Source: Cellulomonas fimi (GTDB taxonomy: Bacteria > Actinomycetota > Actinomycetes > Actinomycetales > Cellulomonadaceae). Taken from it: a stretch of DNA of 64,000 nucleotides. Below, piece by piece: positions 1 through 9,098 of the stretch. Positions within the stretch are counted from its first letter, which is position 1. Each line of letters begins with the position of its first letter. Position numbers and translations under genes: made by a program. The notes under the pieces were generated by a model, which was not told the origin of the DNA, did not search any database, and was given only the letters and a program-made list of their open reading frames with translations. Location of the stretch: contig NZ_CP110680.1 of assembly GCF_028583725.1 (NCBI RefSeq), positions 2,046,001 through 2,110,000 of the forward strand, given 5' to 3'.

Positions 1-2
1 GC

Positions 3-350
3 ATGGACATGACGGCGATGCAGCCGTGCATCGAGGCGTGCGCCGCGGCGGCCATGGCCGCGACGATGTGCGCCGACGCGGACGCCGGCGAGGGCATGGG
101 GCGATGTGCCTCGATGTGCACCAGCACGTGCGACGTCGCGACCACCACGATGCGCATGATGATGCGCCCCGCGGGCTACGACGCGGGTGCGATGACGGCG
201 ATGATGGCCGCCTGCGTCGCCATGGGGGAGGCGTGCGCCGCCGAGTGCGACATGCACGCCGAGATGTCGGAGCACTGCCGCATCTGCGCGGCGGCGTGCC
301 GCGCCATGGTCGACGCGTGCCGGACCGTGATGACGTCGACGAGCGCGTGA
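3..350 (+). CDS. Cys-rich four-helix-bundle copper storage protein (Csp/DUF326-like)
   Basis: The 115-residue product has 13 cysteines (residues 9, 13, 23, 35, 39, 43, 71, 78, 82, 92, 95, 99, 106), many spaced CxxxC or CxxxxxxC on Ala/Met-rich helices. That pattern is the hallmark of the Csp/DUF326 family, four-helix bundles that line their core with thiolates and store many Cu(I) ions. The many Met and several His residues fit copper handling. No signal peptide is visible, which suggests a cytosolic Csp3-like protein, but the ATG lies at base 3 of the window, so a longer N-terminus cannot be excluded. The stop codon lies inside a 20-bp tandem repeat. Family assignment is fairly sure; copper binding is inferred from the family. 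Confidence 0.8.
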   Translation: MDMTAMQPCIEACAAAAMAATMCADADAGEGMGRCASMCTSTCDVATTTMRMMMRPAGYDAGAMTAMMAACVAMGEACAAECDMHAEMSEHCRICAAACRAMVDACRTVMTSTSA

Positions 351-366
351 TGACGTCGACGAGCGC
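327..366. repeat. 20-bp perfect tandem duplication across the stop codon of the Csp-like gene
   Basis: The unit at 327-346 is repeated exactly at 347-366. The TGA at 348-350 lies in the second copy, so the duplication (20 bp, not a multiple of three) helped set the present C-terminus. Confidence 0.85.
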
Positions 367-394
367 CTGACGACGAGGCCGGCCGGCGGCCCCG

Positions 395-658
395 TCAGGA
401 GCGGTGGTCGCGCGCCGGCCGGGCCGCGAACCACACGCCGCCGACGGCGAGCAGCTCGGCGACCGGGTGCACGGCGACCGGCTCACCCGGGTCAGGCGTC
501 GCGCGCGTCGTGACCGTGCGGGTGTCGCCGTCGAGCAGGGCGACCGTCACGAGCGCGTCGCCCTGCGCGACGACGATGCCGTCGCGCCAGGCGGTCGGGG
601 AGGCGGTGGCGACGACCTCCTGGATGGGCAGGACGTCGACGCGGGTGGGCTGAGGCAC
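395..658 (-). CDS. small hypothetical protein, 87 aa
   Basis: I do not recognise this protein. A GTG start at 658 is preferred because GGAG lies about seven bases upstream; the frame stays open further upstream, but that extension is Arg/Pro-rich and looks non-coding. The product is rich in Val, Thr and Ala, with alternating hydrophobic stretches (for example DGIVVAQGDALVTVALLDG) that suggest a small beta-rich domain. It has no cysteine, membrane segment or signal peptide. It is transcribed toward the Csp-like gene, leaving 44 bases between the two stop codons. It could be a small regulatory or accessory protein, but no function can be given. Confidence 0.5.
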   Translation of the reverse strand: MPQPTRVDVLPIQEVVATASPTAWRDGIVVAQGDALVTVALLDGDTRTVTTRATPDPGEPVAVHPVAELLAVGGVWFAARPARDHRS

Positions 659-1023
659 GGAAGGCTCCGGGTGTCCGGTGGGGCGGTGTGTCGGCGCGCT
701 CCCGCGGGCGGGCGTCGAGCCCGGGCGGCGGGGCGCGTGCGTCGGTCGACGCGAGGGTCCTGAGCCTGCGAACCAGGCGTGACGCCTGCGGGGCGGGGCG
801 GACCGGCTGACTACGGGGTCGTCAGCGACACATTCGACACAGACACCGGATCGTCGGCTGCACGTCGGAGGCACCCGCGAGGCGCGGGTTCTCGGACAGG
901 GGCAGGACGACGGACATGGTTCGAGTGTGAGAAGGGTGTCCGCATGCTGTCAAGCGTGCTCGCATGCCGGACAGCCGCGTCTCCCGACGGCCGGCGGCTG
1001 CCGGGTGACCCGAGCCGCGGCGA
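659..1023. other. intergenic region with no convincing gene
   Basis: About 365 bases between two minus-strand genes. Open frames here are Arg/Pro/Gly-rich and look like shadows. The stretch should hold the promoter of the small gene ending at 395. The only clear structure is the inverted repeat at 938-972. Confidence 0.5.
938..972. repeat. imperfect inverted repeat, possible operator or terminator
   Basis: GTCCGCATGC (938-947) pairs with GCATGCCGGAC (962-972) apart from one bulged base, around a 14-base spacer. It lies 51 bases past the stop of the minus-strand gene ending at 1024 and upstream of the gene starting at 658. On the minus strand TTGACA overlaps the left arm, so a promoter with an operator, or a weak terminator, are both possible. 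Confidence 0.4.
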
Positions 1024-2184
1024 CTACGGCTTCGCGATCTTCGCGCCGAACGCCGCCTTCACCTTCGCCTCCACCCGGAACGCGTCGACCTCGCCCTCCA
1101 GGCTGTTGTAGGCGGCGAGCACCGCGTCCCGGACGGCCCCCGCCTTCGTGCGCACCGCCGCCTGGTCCGCCGTGCTCGGGCGCTTGGCGCGGGCGACCTT
1201 CGCCCACGCCGCGGCCAGCCCGGTGATCGCGGTGCCGACGGTCGTCAGCCGCTCACGCAGCGCCTTCTCGACCGCGCTCGGGTTCCTCGCCGCCGCCATC
1301 CGCGTGAGCTTCGGCTGGAGGACGTTCCGCTGCCAGGTCGTGAACACCGCGACGTGCGGTGCGCCGTCCGCGAGCACGGAGTCCGGCTGGGCGAGCTCGT
1401 CGAGCCCGCCGAACGCGGCCGAGCTCTGCATGAGCAGCTGGAGGAGCTCCCGATGCGCGCCGTACATCACGTCGAACATGCGGCCGGCGTGCGCCACCTG
1501 GTCGGGATCGAGCGGCGTCGGGTAGGTGGTGGCCTTCACGGCCTCGACGACCGTGAGCGGCATCTTCGTGGTCGCGTGGATCTGCGCCGGGCTCTGCCGC
1601 TGGTCGAGGAGCGACCGGATGATCACGACGTCCTGGTCCGCGTGCCGCGACTCGTGGTACAGCGTCCCGACGACCTCGGTGACCTGCTGCGGCGTGAGGT
1701 CGCCCAGCACGGTCGGCGGCACGTCGCCCTCCCGGAACTTCGCGGTGTTGACCAGCACCTTCCAGTGCTCCGAGTCGAACGCGCCGGCAGCACCGTCGCC
1801 CGACACCAGCGCCCACGCGAAGTGCGGCACCCCCGCGGCCTTGAGCTCGCCGGCGATCGTCGTCATGACGGCTTTCACGAAGTCGTCGATCGGCATCCGC
1901 TTGTTCGACCGGTACAGCCGCGCGGCCTGGTCGACGTACCTGTCCTGGCTCGGCTGCAGGTCCAGGCCGTAGGCGGCGCGCTGCACGACGGGCCGCGCCG
2001 GGTGGGTGGACCCCCGGCCCTGCACCGCCTGGCGGGCCGCGCGGTTGCCCGCCGTGCGTTGCAGGGCGACGAGCGCGTCGGGCGACCCGAGCCCCGGTGC
2101 GGGCGCAACCGCCTCCCGACGACGCGGTGCGTGCGGTGCGCGCACCCGGTCGTCCCTCGGCGTCGCGGCGCCGTGGGCTCGCAC
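1024..2184 (-). CDS. QRTAGN-motif protein with HExxH motif, putative contractile-injection-system-type cargo
   Basis: A 386-residue protein started at GTG 2184, chosen because a strong GGAGGGAGG lies just upstream. The first 70 residues are basic and disordered and carry LQRTAGN at 41-47, a signature that recurs in proteins linked to extracellular contractile injection systems (eCIS), often as a targeting leader. The rest is helical, with YHESRHADQ at about 176-184, whose H177-E178-xx-H181 matches the zinc metallopeptidase motif HExxH. No signal peptide or membrane segment is seen, which fits loading by an injection machine. No tail, sheath or baseplate genes occur in this window, so it is an orphan here. 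The peptidase activity is inferred from the motif alone. Confidence 0.6.
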   Translation of the reverse strand: MRAHGAATPRDDRVRAPHAPRRREAVAPAPGLGSPDALVALQRTAGNRAARQAVQGRGSTHPARPVVQRAAYGLDLQPSQDRYVDQAARLYRSNKRMPIDDFVKAVMTTIAGELKAAGVPHFAWALVSGDGAAGAFDSEHWKVLVNTAKFREGDVPPTVLGDLTPQQVTEVVGTLYHESRHADQDVVIIRSLLDQRQSPAQIHATTKMPLTVVEAVKATTYPTPLDPDQVAHAGRMFDVMYGAHRELLQLLMQSSAAFGGLDELAQPDSVLADGAPHVAVFTTWQRNVLQPKLTRMAAARNPSAVEKALRERLTTVGTAITGLAAAWAKVARAKRPSTADQAAVRTKAGAVRDAVLAAYNSLEGEVDAFRVEAKVKAAFGAKIAKP

Positions 2185-2289
2185 GGTCGCCTCCCTCCGG
2201 ACGGCACCCTCCCGGCACTGTACCGAGGAGCGCGGCCGTGGGGGCGGGCGGGTGCGGTCACGCACGGCGCGCGACCGCACCCGCCGGGG

Positions 2290-4140
2290 TCACGGCGTGA
2301 CGGTGAGCGGCTCGCCGGCGTAGGTGAGCCGCCAGTCGGGGTTGGTCGCGGTGAACGTCGCCGGGTCGATGACCTGCTGCTCGGTGACCCAGTCGATGAG
2401 CAGCTGGCGGATCTCCACCTGCCGGTTCACGAGCACCGGGGCGGTCGTCACGCCGGGGAAGCTGCCGCCGCCGGACTGCCGGTAGTTGTTGATCGCGATC
2501 ACGAACTGCTGGGTGTCCGCGACGGGCGCGCCGTCGTACGCGAGATCGGTGATCCGGCTGCCGACGGGCTGCCCGAGGTCGATGTCGTACGTGAGCGGCG
2601 CGTCGAGCCCGCGCATCACGTCGTAGTTGTAGTCGGGCGTGCCGTTGGGGGCGGTCGCCGTCGGGGCGTTCGTCAGGGCGGTCGACGGGTAGGTGCCCGC
2701 GGCGGTCACGGGCTTGAAGTACTCCGCCGACTTCTCCAGGTAGGCCTTGACCTGTGCGCCCGTCAGCCTGATGCCCAGCAGCGTGTTGTCGTAGATGTAC
2801 AGCCCCGCGACGTCGCGCACCGACACGTCACCGGCCGGGATCGCGGCCTCGCGGTTGAACGGCGCGGCGATCGACAGCACGGGGAGGTCGGCGTCGGCGC
2901 CGGTGAGCTCGGCCCGCACCGCCTGCGCCTGCACGTGGTTGATGAAGTCGAGGGCCGCGGTGTCCTCGTACCGGGCGGTCGCGGCGGACATCGCCTCGGT
3001 CGACGAGCCGATCACGCTGTTGACGTAGTCGACGACCGTCGCGTGCTCGTCCGCGAGCAGGTTGACGATCTCCGGGTCCTCGGGGACCGCGTTCGCGTTC
3101 AGCACCTGCGCGTCGACGCCGTCGACGCCCCACTTCCCGCGGTGGAGGGTGAGGTCCACGTCGAAGACCGACAGGCGCATGCCCCAGCGCAGCGGCTCGG
3201 ACAGCACGACGGGCCTGCCGGTGGCGGTGTTGGTGACGACGCGCTCCGGGATCTCCTGGTGCGCGTGCCCGACGAGGATCGCGTCGATGCCCGGCACCTG
3301 CTGGGCGACCAGCGTCGCCGCGTTCTCGGGGAACGGCAGCGTGTCGCCGTACGACGACGACGTGTCCGCGCCGGAGTGCGCGGAGACGATGACGACGTCG
3401 GCACCCTTGCGGCGCATCTCCGGCACGTAGCGCCGCGCGGCCTCGACGAGCCCGCCGAACTGCATCTGCCCCTCGACGTTCGCCTTGTCCCAGATCGCGA
3501 TGCCCGGGTTCGTGAGCCCGAGGATCCCGACACGCACCGGCTTCGCGCCGCGCGGGTGCAGGGTCTCGATGACGTACGGCGCGAACGCCGGCTTCCCGGT
3601 GCGTGCCGACGTCGCGTTGGCGCCCAGCAGCGGGAAGTCGAGCTGGCGCTGGAACGTGCGCAGCAGCGGGATGCCGTAGTTGAACTCGTGGTTGCCGAGC
3701 GCGGCGGCGTCGTAGCCGATCGCGTTCATCGCGGCGGCCATCGGATGCTCGCCGCCTGACGTGATGGGCTCGACCTTGGCGTAGTAGTAGGCGAGCGACG
3801 TGCCCTGGATCGTGTCGCCCGCGTCGACGAGCAGGGTGTTCCGGGCGCCGCGGTCGGCGCGCACCTGGTCGACCAGCGTCGAGATCTTCGCCAGGCCCAC
3901 GTCGTTGTGCGCGCTGTCGTCGTACTCGGCGTCCTTGAAGTAGTCCCAGTTGAGGACGTTGCCGTGCAGGTCGCTCGTGCCCATGACGGTGAACGAGTAC
4001 GTGCGGTCGCCGCGGCCGTGGTCGGGGGAGTCGCCCGCGGTGGCGGGCGTGGCGGGCGTGGTGAGCGCGAGGGCGAGCGCGGCGGTCGCGGTGGCGACGC
4101 CGAGGCGACGGCGGGTGCGTCGTGGGGTGGGGGAACGCAT
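2290..4140 (-). CDS. secreted bifunctional 2',3'-cyclic-nucleotide 2'-phosphodiesterase/3'-nucleotidase (CpdB/UshA family)
   Basis: A 616-residue exported metallophosphoesterase. The start at 4140 follows AGGAGG at good spacing. Residues 1-36 form an Arg-rich signal peptide ending in an ATA-type cleavage region. The N-terminal catalytic domain shows the dinuclear metal motifs SDLHGN, DAGDTIQG, GNHEFNYG, HSGAD and GHAHQE. The DLHGN-xLNWDYF arrangement is closer to CpdB than to plain 5'-nucleotidases. The C-terminal half (from about residue 400) is the substrate-binding 5'-nucleotidase domain. It would hydrolyse nucleotides outside the cell to recover phosphate and nucleosides. No LPxTG anchor or C-terminal membrane helix is seen, so it is probably released or loosely bound to the wall. 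Confidence 0.88.
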   Translation of the reverse strand: MRSPTPRRTRRRLGVATATAALALALTTPATPATAGDSPDHGRGDRTYSFTVMGTSDLHGNVLNWDYFKDAEYDDSAHNDVGLAKISTLVDQVRADRGARNTLLVDAGDTIQGTSLAYYYAKVEPITSGGEHPMAAAMNAIGYDAAALGNHEFNYGIPLLRTFQRQLDFPLLGANATSARTGKPAFAPYVIETLHPRGAKPVRVGILGLTNPGIAIWDKANVEGQMQFGGLVEAARRYVPEMRRKGADVVIVSAHSGADTSSSYGDTLPFPENAATLVAQQVPGIDAILVGHAHQEIPERVVTNTATGRPVVLSEPLRWGMRLSVFDVDLTLHRGKWGVDGVDAQVLNANAVPEDPEIVNLLADEHATVVDYVNSVIGSSTEAMSAATARYEDTAALDFINHVQAQAVRAELTGADADLPVLSIAAPFNREAAIPAGDVSVRDVAGLYIYDNTLLGIRLTGAQVKAYLEKSAEYFKPVTAAGTYPSTALTNAPTATAPNGTPDYNYDVMRGLDAPLTYDIDLGQPVGSRITDLAYDGAPVADTQQFVIAINNYRQSGGGSFPGVTTAPVLVNRQVEIRQLLIDWVTEQQVIDPATFTATNPDWRLTYAGEPLTVTP

Positions 4141-4281
4141 GCCGGAGACCTCCTGGGGTGTGGCGGTACGCACCGGTCGGTGCCGCGGCGCACCGTACTC
4201 CGACCGGGTGACGGTCACACGTCGGGCGGGCCACAACGCGACGACGCGACCGCGCCGCCACGCGACGCACGGGGTGCGCGC

Positions 4282-4860
4282 TCAGGCGCGCCAGGACCGT
4301 CCCGTCTGCTCGAGGAACGCCAGGACGGCGGCGACGCGTCGGTTGTGCCCGTCGCCGCTGATCCCGAGGCGCTGGTAGATCGCCTTGAGGTGGCTCTCGA
4401 CCGACCGCTCGTTGATGCCGAGCCGCTCGCCCGCGGCCTGGTTCGACAGGCCCTCGGCGACGAGCCGCAGGACGCCGAACTGCGCGGGCGTGAGCTCGGA
4501 GACGGCCGACCCGGCCCGCGGCGTCGAGCGCTGCACCAGGTACGGGTCGAGCACGACCTGGCCCTGCGCGGTCGCGACGACCGCGCGCACGAGCACGTCG
4601 CGCGCGAAGCTCGACCGCTTCGACAGGTAGCTCCACGGCCGCGCGGCCTCGTCCTGGACCGTCGTGAACAGGCCCATAACGTCCTCGCTCGACAGCAGCA
4701 TGACCGCGAGCCCGGGATCGACCCGCTGGAGCGCGAGCCCGAGCGCGACCCCGTTGCCGTCGGGCAGGTTGACGTCGAGCAGCGCGACGTCGCACGAGCC
4801 CGGCGTGAACACGAGGCGCGCCTCGGTCACGCCGGGCACGGAGTGCACGAGATCGCCATC
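4282..4860 (-). pseudogene. LuxR/NarL-type response regulator lacking its N-terminus
   Basis: The reading frame (about 192 codons) carries most of a receiver domain, including the phospho-acceptor Asp in CDVALLDVNLPDG, and a complete LuxR HTH near the end (LTPAQFGVLRLVAEGLSNQ and onward, ending in a helix with ERSVESHLKAIYQRLG). The first beta strand with the paired acidic residues needed for phosphorylation is missing, along with helix 1. No start codon with a ribosome binding site precedes it; instead the frame runs straight into the arcA fragment in another frame. The junction lies near 4850-4862. A shorter DNA-binding product from an internal start is possible but would lack a working receiver. 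Confidence 0.8.
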
Positions 4861-5177
4861 GTCTGCGCGAGGACGTCGTGCAGCTCGACGACGTCGACGC
4901 CGCGGGCGGTGAGCTCGGCCGTGAACGCCGCGTGGTCCTCGATGGCCCGGTCGACCCACAGGACGTCGTCGAACAGGAGCTCGTCGGAGTTGGACGGCGT
5001 GAGCCGGTGGTGCGCGAGCCCCGGGCGGCACACCAGGACCTTGCGCAGGCGCCCGACCTCCGAGTGCACGCCGTAGGCCGCGGACGGCAGCGGCGCGGGG
5101 TTCGACGGGTGCAGCGCCCGGGCGTCGGGGCCGTGGTGGCGGGTCGCGGTGCGGGGACGGGTCGTGGTGGTCGACAT
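4827..5177 (-). pseudogene. arcA: truncated arginine deiminase (N-terminal ~100 residues only)
   Basis: The ATG at 5177 has AAGGAG six bases upstream. Residues from [19 protein letters not shown] to [13 protein letters not shown] match the start of arginine deiminase (L-arginine to citrulline plus ammonia), including the LTPSN and LLFDD segments. After this the frame shifts into about ten unrelated residues and stops at 4827, giving 116 residues against about 400 in intact enzymes. The catalytic Cys, His and acidic residues of the C-terminal part are absent, so it cannot be active. The missing DNA should have held the rest of arcA and perhaps arcB and arcC, which normally follow. It lies downstream of the arcD-like gene in the same orientation. 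Confidence 0.85.
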
Positions 5178-5269
5178 GGTGGCTCCTTCGAGGGTGGACG
5201 GGCAGGGCGTGGGACGGAGGTCGGGCACGCCGGCGGGCCCGGTGCGCCCGGGGCGGGCGTCGACGGGGG

Positions 5270-6772
5270 TCACAGCCGGACCGTCCCGGTGGCGAGCAGG
5301 ACCGCCCCGACGACGGCGGCCGCGGCCACCGCGAGGAACGTGACGAGGCCGGAGCGCGTGAACGTCGGGGCGCCGCGCTCGCGCCGTGCCCGGACGTACA
5401 GGACGGTCGCGGGGGCGAGGAGCAGGCACGCGAGGAGCGCGAACACGTAGCCGGCGGCCCAGAGCAGGAAGAGCGTGTAGGCGGTCGAGACCGCGGCGAC
5501 CGCGACCTCGACGTTCCGGGTCCGGCGCGGGACGCCCGCGTAGCCGTCGCGGCGCAGCGCGATCCGCAGCGCGTAGGCGCTCGCGAGGGCGAGCGGGGCC
5601 AGCGCGAGCGCGGCGGTGAGGTCGAGGCTGAAGTCGAGCGCGTCGTCGACGAACTGCACCGCGAAGAGGATCGCGGTGACCATGACCGAGGTCGCGAGCA
5701 CGGCGGTCGTCGGGACGCCGTGACGGTTCGTCCGCGCCAGCGCGCGCGGCAGGTCGCGGTCCTTCGCGGCCGCGTAGAGCACGTCGGCCGCGAGCAGCTG
5801 CCACGCGAGGTAGGCGCCGAGCACCGAGACGATGAGGGCGAGCCGGATGAACGTGCCGCCCCAGGGCCCGACGGCCGCCTCGAGGACGCCGCCGATCGAC
5901 GGCTGCGCGAGCGCCGCGATCTCGGCGCGCGGGAGGATGCCGTAGGCGAGGATCGAGATGCTCGCGAACAGCGCCAGCACCGACGAGAAGCCGAGCACGG
6001 TCGCGCGCCCCACGTGCGAGCGCTTCGCCGCGTAGCGCGAGTAGACGCTCGCGCCCTCGATACCGAGGAACACGAAGACGGTGATGAGCATCGTCCCCTG
6101 CACCTGGGCGAAGAGCGTCGCACCACCGGGCACGTCGTAGCCGCCGGTGAGGTTGCCGGCGAACACGCCCGCGTCGAAGAAGAACACCGCGAGCACGACG
6201 AACAGCGCGAGCGGCACGATCTTCGCGACGGTGACGACCGCGTTGATGCCGGCCGCCTGCTGCACGCCGCGGCGGATGAGCAGGAAGAAGCCCCAGATCG
6301 CGGCCGTCGACAGGCCGAACGCGAGCCAGGCGTTCCCCTCGCCCAGGTACGGCGCGAGCCCCGGGAACAGCTGGGACAGCGTCGTCATGATGAGCACCCA
6401 GTAGAAGGCGTTCCCGGCGCACGCGGACGCCCAGAAGCCGAACCCGGACAGGAAGCCCGGGTACGCGCCGAACCCCTCGCGGGCGTACACGTAGACGCCG
6501 TTGTCCAGGCGCGGCTTGCGGACGGCGAGCTTCTGGAAGACGAACGCGAGCGACAGCATGCCGAGGCCCGCGATGGTCCACGCGACGAGCGCGCCCAGCA
6601 CCCCGGTCTGCGCGGCGAACCGTGCGGGCAGCTGGAAGACGCCGGCGCCGACCATCGACCCGACCACCATCGCGGTGAGGGCGGGCAGGCTCAGCGTCGC
6701 GGTCCGGGACGGGGAGGGGCCGGTGTCCGGGGCCGGCGGCGCCGTCTCCGGTCGCGTGGCGGTCGTGGTCAT
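5270..6772 (-). CDS. arcD: arginine/ornithine antiporter-like APC family transporter
   Basis: A 500-residue inner-membrane protein with about 12 hydrophobic helices and the amino acid permease signature near the start ([19 protein letters not shown]). Conserved features of basic amino acid antiporters follow, such as [13 protein letters not shown] and [14 protein letters not shown]. The ATG at 6772 has GGAG seven bases upstream. Its partner downstream is arginine deiminase, so the expected role is exchange of external arginine for internal ornithine in the arginine deiminase pathway. With arcA broken here and no arcB or arcC in the window, the transporter is either a remnant or works with genes elsewhere. 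The 92-base gap to arcA suggests one transcript. Confidence 0.85.
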   Translation of the reverse strand: MTTTATRPETAPPAPDTGPSPSRTATLSLPALTAMVVGSMVGAGVFQLPARFAAQTGVLGALVAWTIAGLGMLSLAFVFQKLAVRKPRLDNGVYVYAREGFGAYPGFLSGFGFWASACAGNAFYWVLIMTTLSQLFPGLAPYLGEGNAWLAFGLSTAAIWGFFLLIRRGVQQAAGINAVVTVAKIVPLALFVVLAVFFFDAGVFAGNLTGGYDVPGGATLFAQVQGTMLITVFVFLGIEGASVYSRYAAKRSHVGRATVLGFSSVLALFASISILAYGILPRAEIAALAQPSIGGVLEAAVGPWGGTFIRLALIVSVLGAYLAWQLLAADVLYAAAKDRDLPRALARTNRHGVPTTAVLATSVMVTAILFAVQFVDDALDFSLDLTAALALAPLALASAYALRIALRRDGYAGVPRRTRNVEVAVAAVSTAYTLFLLWAAGYVFALLACLLLAPATVLYVRARRERGAPTFTRSGLVTFLAVAAAAVVGAVLLATGTVRL

Positions 6773-7032
6773 GGGTGGTCTCCGCAGGTCGGTCGGGGGC
6801 TTCGGGCGGCACCGCTCGTGACGGCGTCCCCGCGTCCGCCGGCGGGTCCGGGGCGGACGCGACCCATCCGACCGCCCCCGGGGAGCTCGGCCGGACCGGC
6901 GTGCGTGGTAGCACGCACGGGCGCGCCGGGGGACCCGCACGCCCCGGGTGCGACGACCGCCCGCCGCGCGCCGCGGCGGGCGGCGACGTAGCGTCGGGGG
7001 CTCCGGACCGCTGACGCACGAGGGGGACGTCC

Positions 7033-8244
7033 ATGGCTCCGTTCGGTCGCCGATCGCGGGAGCAGACCGGCTCCCGCGACCCCGTCCGGGATGACGAGCC
7101 GCCGCGACGCCCCCTGCGCGGGGCGTCGGCGCTGTGGGCCGACGGCTTCGGTCGCGCGGGGACCCGGTCGCTCCAGCTGCTCGCGGTGCTCGCGCTCGTG
7201 GCCGTGCTGGTCTTCGCGGTGACGCAGCTGACGCTCGTCGTGATCCCGGTGCTCATCGCGCTCGTGCTCGCGGCGGCGATCTCGCCGCTCGTCGGGTTCC
7301 TGCGGCGCAAGGGGCTGCCGTCGCTCGCGGCGACGTGGATCGCGCTGGTCGCGCTCGTGGCGCTGCTGGCGCTCGTCCTGTGGCTCGTCGTGCGCGCCGT
7401 CGTCCGCCAGTGGGACGAGCTGCGCGACCAGGCGCTCGAGGGCTTCGACGAGCTCCAGGCCTACGTCGAGGGCCTGCCGTTCGACATCACCGAGGAGCAG
7501 GTCCGGTCGGTGCGCGAGTCGCTCTCGGGACTGCTGCAGTCCGACGCGTTCGGCGCGGGCGCGATCGCGGGCGTCTCGCAGACCGTCGACTTCGTGGCGG
7601 GCTTCTTCATCATGGTCGTCGTGCTGTTCTTCTTCCTGAAGGACGGCCCGCAGATCTGGGAGTTCCTGCTGCGCCCGTTCGACGGCCACCGCTACGCACG
7701 TGGCCGGCGCGTCGGCGTCACGACGATCGCGACGCTCGGCGGCTACGTGCGGGGGACCGCTATCGTCGCGGCGGTCGACGCCGTCGCGATCGGTATCGGC
7801 CTCGCGATCGTCGGCGTCCCGCTCGTCGTCCCGCTGTCGGTGCTCGTGTTCCTGCTCGCGTTCATCCCGCTCGTCGGTGCGACGCTCGCGGGCATCCTGT
7901 CCGCGCTCGTGGCTCTCGTCGCGGTGGGGCCGGTCGAGGCGCTGGTCGTCGTCGCGATCGTCGTGGTCGTCAACCAGGTCGAGGGCGACTTCCTCCAGCC
8001 GATCGTCATGGGCCGCACGCTGCAGCTGCACCCGCTCGTCATCCTGTTCGCCCTGACCGCGGGCACGGTGCTCGCGGGCCTCACGGGCGCTGTCCTGGCC
8101 GTCCCGATCGCGGCCTCGATCTGGCGGGCGGTGCAGGTGTGGGACGGTCCGGAGCTGCCCGCGCGCTTCGCGCGGCCGAAGACGCGCGACGCGCTCGCGG
8201 CGGGCGGCGCGGGTCCGGTCGTCGAGCCCGCGTCGCGCGTGTGA
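7033..8244 (+). CDS. AI-2E family transporter (TqsA/PerM-like membrane protein)
   Basis: A 403-residue membrane protein with a disordered basic N-terminus of about 45 residues, then three helices, a soluble region (about 130-175) and five further helices, the layout of the AI-2E transporter/UPF0118 family. The conserved loop [20 protein letters not shown] near residue 320 is a family signature. Members export small molecules, and in some species the autoinducer AI-2 or sodium ions; the substrate here is unknown. GAGGGGG sits at good distance from the ATG at 7033. The gene stands alone, divergent from the arcD-like gene and convergent with the ABC permease gene, from which it is separated by a strong hairpin. 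Confidence 0.85.
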   Translation: MAPFGRRSREQTGSRDPVRDDEPPRRPLRGASALWADGFGRAGTRSLQLLAVLALVAVLVFAVTQLTLVVIPVLIALVLAAAISPLVGFLRRKGLPSLAATWIALVALVALLALVLWLVVRAVVRQWDELRDQALEGFDELQAYVEGLPFDITEEQVRSVRESLSGLLQSDAFGAGAIAGVSQTVDFVAGFFIMVVVLFFFLKDGPQIWEFLLRPFDGHRYARGRRVGVTTIATLGGYVRGTAIVAAVDAVAIGIGLAIVGVPLVVPLSVLVFLLAFIPLVGATLAGILSALVALVAVGPVEALVVVAIVVVVNQVEGDFLQPIVMGRTLQLHPLVILFALTAGTVLAGLTGAVLAVPIAASIWRAVQVWDGPELPARFARPKTRDALAAGGAGPVVEPASRV

Positions 8245-8272
8245 CGCCGCCCGACGCACCGCCGACGACGAC

Positions 8273-8310
8273 GCAGGCGGGTGGGACGAGGATCCGTCCC
8301 ACCCGCCTGC
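8273..8310. terminator. bidirectional hairpin terminator
   Basis: GCAGGCGGGTGGGACG (8273-8288) pairs perfectly with 8295-8310 around a six-base loop. It lies between convergent genes ending at 8244 and 8330, so it can end transcripts from both sides. There is no U-run, as is common in high-GC actinobacteria. Confidence 0.85.
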
Positions 8311-8329
8311 GCGGTCTCGTGCGTGCCGG

Positions 8330-9097
8330 TCAGCGGGCCCGGCGGCGGTAGACGCGGACCGAGAACGCGTACGCGACGACGAGGATGCCGACGAGCCATG
8401 CGAGCGCGACCCAGATGTCGGTGCCGACCGGCTCCTGCGCGAACAGGGCCCGGAGGGTGTCGACGATCGCCGTGACCGGCTGGTTCTCGGCGAACCAGGC
8501 GACCGGCGCGGGCATGGTGTCCGTCGGCACGAACGCCGAGCTGATGAACGGCAGGAAGATCAGCGGGTAGCTGAACGCGCTCGCACCGTCCACGGTCTTG
8601 GCCGACAGGCCCGCGATGACCGCGACCCACGTGAGCGCGAGCGTGAACAGCACGAGGATGCCGACGACCGCGAGCCACGCCGCGACGGACGCCCCCGTGC
8701 GGAACCCCATGAGGAGCGCGACCCCCACGACGATCGCGACCGACGCGAGGTTCGCCGCGAGCGACGTCAGCACGTGCGCCCACAGGACGCTCGACCGCGC
8801 GATCGGCATCGACTGGAACCGCTCGACGATCCCGCCCTGCATGTCCTGGAACAGTCGGTACGCGGTGTAGGCGATGCCGGACGCGACCGTGATGAGCAGG
8901 ATGCCCGGCAGCATGTAGTCGATGTACGACTCGGGTCCGCCGAGGTCGATCGCGCCGCCGAACACGTAGGTGAACAGCAGCATCAGCGCGACCGGCGTCA
9001 CCGCGGTCGTGATGATCGTGTCGGGGCTGCGCAGGATGTGGCGCAGCGACCGGTCGGTGAGTGTGACGGTGTCGCCGACGACGTGCGTGGTGCTCAT
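8330..9097 (-). CDS. ABC-2 type transporter permease (DrrB-like)
   Basis: A 255-residue membrane protein with six predicted helices and the ABC-2 pattern of drug exporters such as DrrB: a conserved amphipathic segment after helix 2 (GIVERFQSMPIARSSVLWAH) and the C-terminal PVTAIVDTLRALF motif. It starts one base after the stop of the ATPase gene, so the two are translated together. With the ATPase it should form a half-transporter pair that pumps hydrophobic compounds out of the cell. The substrate cannot be read from sequence. Confidence 0.88.
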   Translation of the reverse strand: MSTTHVVGDTVTLTDRSLRHILRSPDTIITTAVTPVALMLLFTYVFGGAIDLGGPESYIDYMLPGILLITVASGIAYTAYRLFQDMQGGIVERFQSMPIARSSVLWAHVLTSLAANLASVAIVVGVALLMGFRTGASVAAWLAVVGILVLFTLALTWVAVIAGLSAKTVDGASAFSYPLIFLPFISSAFVPTDTMPAPVAWFAENQPVTAIVDTLRALFAQEPVGTDIWVALAWLVGILVVAYAFSVRVYRRRAR

Positions 9098-9098
9098 G

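Noticed and set aside
1354..3759. An 800-codon plus-strand frame opposite the cargo-like and nucleotidase genes
   Set aside because: It has no motif or ribosome binding site and mirrors two well-supported minus-strand genes.
4282..6126. A 614-codon frame covering the response regulator and the arcD complement frame
   Set aside because: Only the last 192 codons are response regulator sequence; the upstream part is a shifted reading of arcA and arcD.
1..7000. A complete contractile injection system locus
   Set aside because: Only one cargo-like protein was found; no tube, sheath, baseplate or spike genes.
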